Shown here piece by piece: positions 31,868 to 33,134 of a DNA stretch of 33,134 bases; the stretch's first letter is position 1; every line of letters begins with the position of its first letter. This stretch comes from CAYVBN01 sp964538565. GTDB taxonomy: Bacteria; Pseudomonadota; Alphaproteobacteria; Rhizobiales; Xanthobacteraceae. The position numbers and the translations under genes are program-made. Under the pieces are notes generated by a model. The model saw only the letters and a program-made list of their open reading frames with translations, searched no databases and was not told the origin of the DNA. The stretch spans positions 1-33,134 of the forward strand of contig CAZIGW010000218.1 of NCBI GenBank assembly GCA_964538565.1. Direction: 5' to 3'.

Positions 31868-33134
31868 CTAGACGGACGCCGGAGCCACGCCCGGTCGCAC
31901 CCGCAGCGCCTCCTTGGCCGCTTCCTTGAAGTGCTGGTCGGGCGCCAGGATGACCGAGGCCGAGCGCACCTGCTGGTGGGCGATGTCGATGCCGGGCGGC
32001 ATCTCGCCCTTCTCCACCAGCGCCTTCGCGGCGCGCATCAGGCGGTGGCGCGCCATGATGATGCCGTTGTCGGTGGAGACGAGGTTCTCCTTGGTGCGGT
32101 CGATGATCGGCCCCATGCTCTCTTGCAGCGAGGCGTCCTGCATGGCGATCCCCTCGATGCCGCTGTAGGTGTCGCCGCGCTTCTGCGCCGCGCGATCCAT
32201 CAGATAGTCATTGTCCTTGTTGGCAAGCGGCCGATAGGTGCCCGGCGTGTATTTCACGTGGATGCCCTTGCCCTCCCGCATCGCCTGCCGTTCGGCATCG
32301 GTGAGCCGGCGCGTCGGATGATAGTCGTAGCTCCACGCCCAGCAGTTCTCGTCGTCGATCGGGATCCAGAAGTGGCCGTGCACCGGATGGTCGGCGCGCG
32401 GCGGGATCATGGTGAACGACGGCATGACCCACTGAGTGATGCGCCAGTAGTAGTTGCCGTTCTCGGCGTTACGGCGGGCGCCGATATAGAGGCCGCCGGG
32501 GCTCTCGACGACCTCGAAGTGCGGTTTCATGTCGTTGAGGTTGTACTGGTTGCCTTTCGAGCCCTTGAACAGCGGGTCGGTGTTGAGCGCGCCGCTGTGC
32601 AGGAACGACACGTGGCTCGAATCGATGCCGCCTTCCATGGCCTGCAGCCAGTTGCACTCCTGCAGGCGCTTCGAGGTGAACGAATGTTCGCGCGGCACCA
32701 TGATGAATTCCCACTCGGGGAGCGGCGGCTGCTTCTCCGGCGGCCCCATGTAGGTCCACAGCACGCCGCCGCGCTCGACCAGCGGATAGGACTTCAGCTT
32801 GATCTTCTTGGCATAGCCGCTCGCCTCCGGCTCGGAGGGAACGTCGATGCACTGGCCGGTCACGTCGTATTTCCAGCCGTGATAGGGGCAGCGGATGCCG
32901 CATTCCTCGTTGCGGCCGAACCACAGCGACACGCCGCGGTGGGCGCAGAACTCGTCGATCAGGCCATAGCGCCCCTCGCTGTCGCGGATGGCGAGCAGGC
33001 GCTCCGACAGGAGCTTCACCCGCACCGGCGAGCAGTCGTTCTCCGGCAGCTCCTCGGCGAGCAGGGCCGGCATCCAGTACATGCGGAACATCTGGCCCAT
33101 CGGGGTGCCGGGGCCGGTCTGGGTCAGCAGGTCG
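31868..33134 (-). CDS. Rieske aromatic-ring oxygenase, phthalate 4,5-dioxygenase-like (5' end beyond window)
   Basis: The frame is open to the right edge, and the residues before the first internal ATG ('DLLTQTGPGTPMGQMFRMYWMPALL') match the conserved N-terminus of phthalate 4,5-dioxygenase-type proteins, so the true start is outside. The Rieske centre is 'CAHRGVSLWFGRNEECGIRCPYHGWKYD' broken as C-x-H-x16-C-x2-H. The mononuclear iron site is in 'MEGGIDSSHVSFLHSG' (D, H, H). Relatives oxidise phthalate, chlorobenzoate, vanillate-like acids or carbazole-type compounds; the substrate is unknown. With pcaHG converging on it, a route into protocatechuate is plausible. Confidence 0.9.
   Translation of the reverse strand, partial: DLLTQTGPGTPMGQMFRMYWMPALLAEELPENDCSPVRVKLLSERLLAIRDSEGRYGLIDEFCAHRGVSLWFGRNEECGIRCPYHGWKYDVTGQCIDVPSEPEASGYAKKIKLKSYPLVERGGVLWTYMGPPEKQPPLPEWEFIMVPREHSFTSKRLQECNWLQAMEGGIDSSHVSFLHSGALNTDPLFKGSKGNQYNLNDMKPHFEVVESPGGLYIGARRNAENGNYYWRITQWVMPSFTMIPPRADHPVHGHFWIPIDDENCWAWSYDYHPTRRLTDAERQAMREGKGIHVKYTPGTYRPLANKDNDYLMDRAAQKRGDTYSGIEGIAMQDASLQESMGPIIDRTKENLVSTDNGIIMARHRLMRAAKALVEKGEMPPGIDIAHQQVRSASVILAPDQHFKEAAKEALRVRPGVAPASV

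Overview
This is a GC-rich chromosomal segment that most resembles a member of the Alphaproteobacteria, order Hyphomicrobiales (Rhizobiales). The clues are a DUF4118/HWE-type histidine kinase, a long fused LplT-PlsC-acyl-ACP synthetase, a PHBC_N-type PHB synthase, an NsrR/DUF2249/DUF6522 cluster, small Rhizobiales-type proteins (zinc ribbon; a 'SFPASDP' protein), a possible EcfG-type stress promoter, and an intergenic palindromic repeat of the kind scattered through Bradyrhizobium-like genomes. Genus cannot be fixed from sequence reading alone. I see no tRNA, rRNA, CRISPR array, phage gene or transposase.

Layout. 1-5200: a DUF2231 membrane protein (cut by the left edge), an MFS transporter, an orphan periplasmic solute-binding protein, an HWE histidine kinase and tiny proteins. 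5200-10500: a family-25-like glycosyltransferase, a PHA synthase, and several small proteins (DUF302-like, zinc-ribbon, single-TM, 'SFPASDP'). 10559-15055: a 1133-residue acyltransferase/acyl-ACP synthetase fusion and a Tat-exported metallo-beta-lactamase-fold protein with an altered metal motif. 15121-21307: the most interesting block. A minus-strand cytochrome aa3 subunit I gene is translationally coupled to a PAS-only protein. Next comes an NsrR-type nitric-oxide-sensing regulator, and then a divergent six-gene operon (DUF2249, polytopic membrane protein, double DUF2249, MIP18/DUF59, small protein, DUF6522). I see three 23-bp dyads resembling NsrR sites, one before each unit, so the whole block may be one NO-responsive regulon. 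21308-23871: cobalamin riboswitch, BtuB-like TonB receptor and a strong hairpin. 23894-26738: a His/Lys-rich exported protein, an exported TPR protein preceded by the remnant of a paralogue, CutA and NAD kinase. 26737-29807: a repeat element and a four-gene minus-strand operon of two small membrane proteins, an exported Cna-B-like protein and a fused Cna-B / haem c / beta-propeller protein. 29808-33134: an intergenic region with a perfect FNR/FixK-type box, pcaHG with a textbook terminator, and a convergent phthalate-dioxygenase-like Rieske oxygenase cut by the right edge.

How the genes may work together (inference): the 15-21 kb block looks like a nitrosative-stress respiratory module, with NsrR sensing NO and controlling an orphan oxidase subunit plus DUF2249/DUF59/DUF6522 accessory proteins. 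PcaHG and the Rieske oxygenase suggest aromatic catabolism through protocatechuate. The four-gene operon at 26.9-29.8 kb has no function I can name and is a good candidate for an undescribed envelope electron-transfer system.
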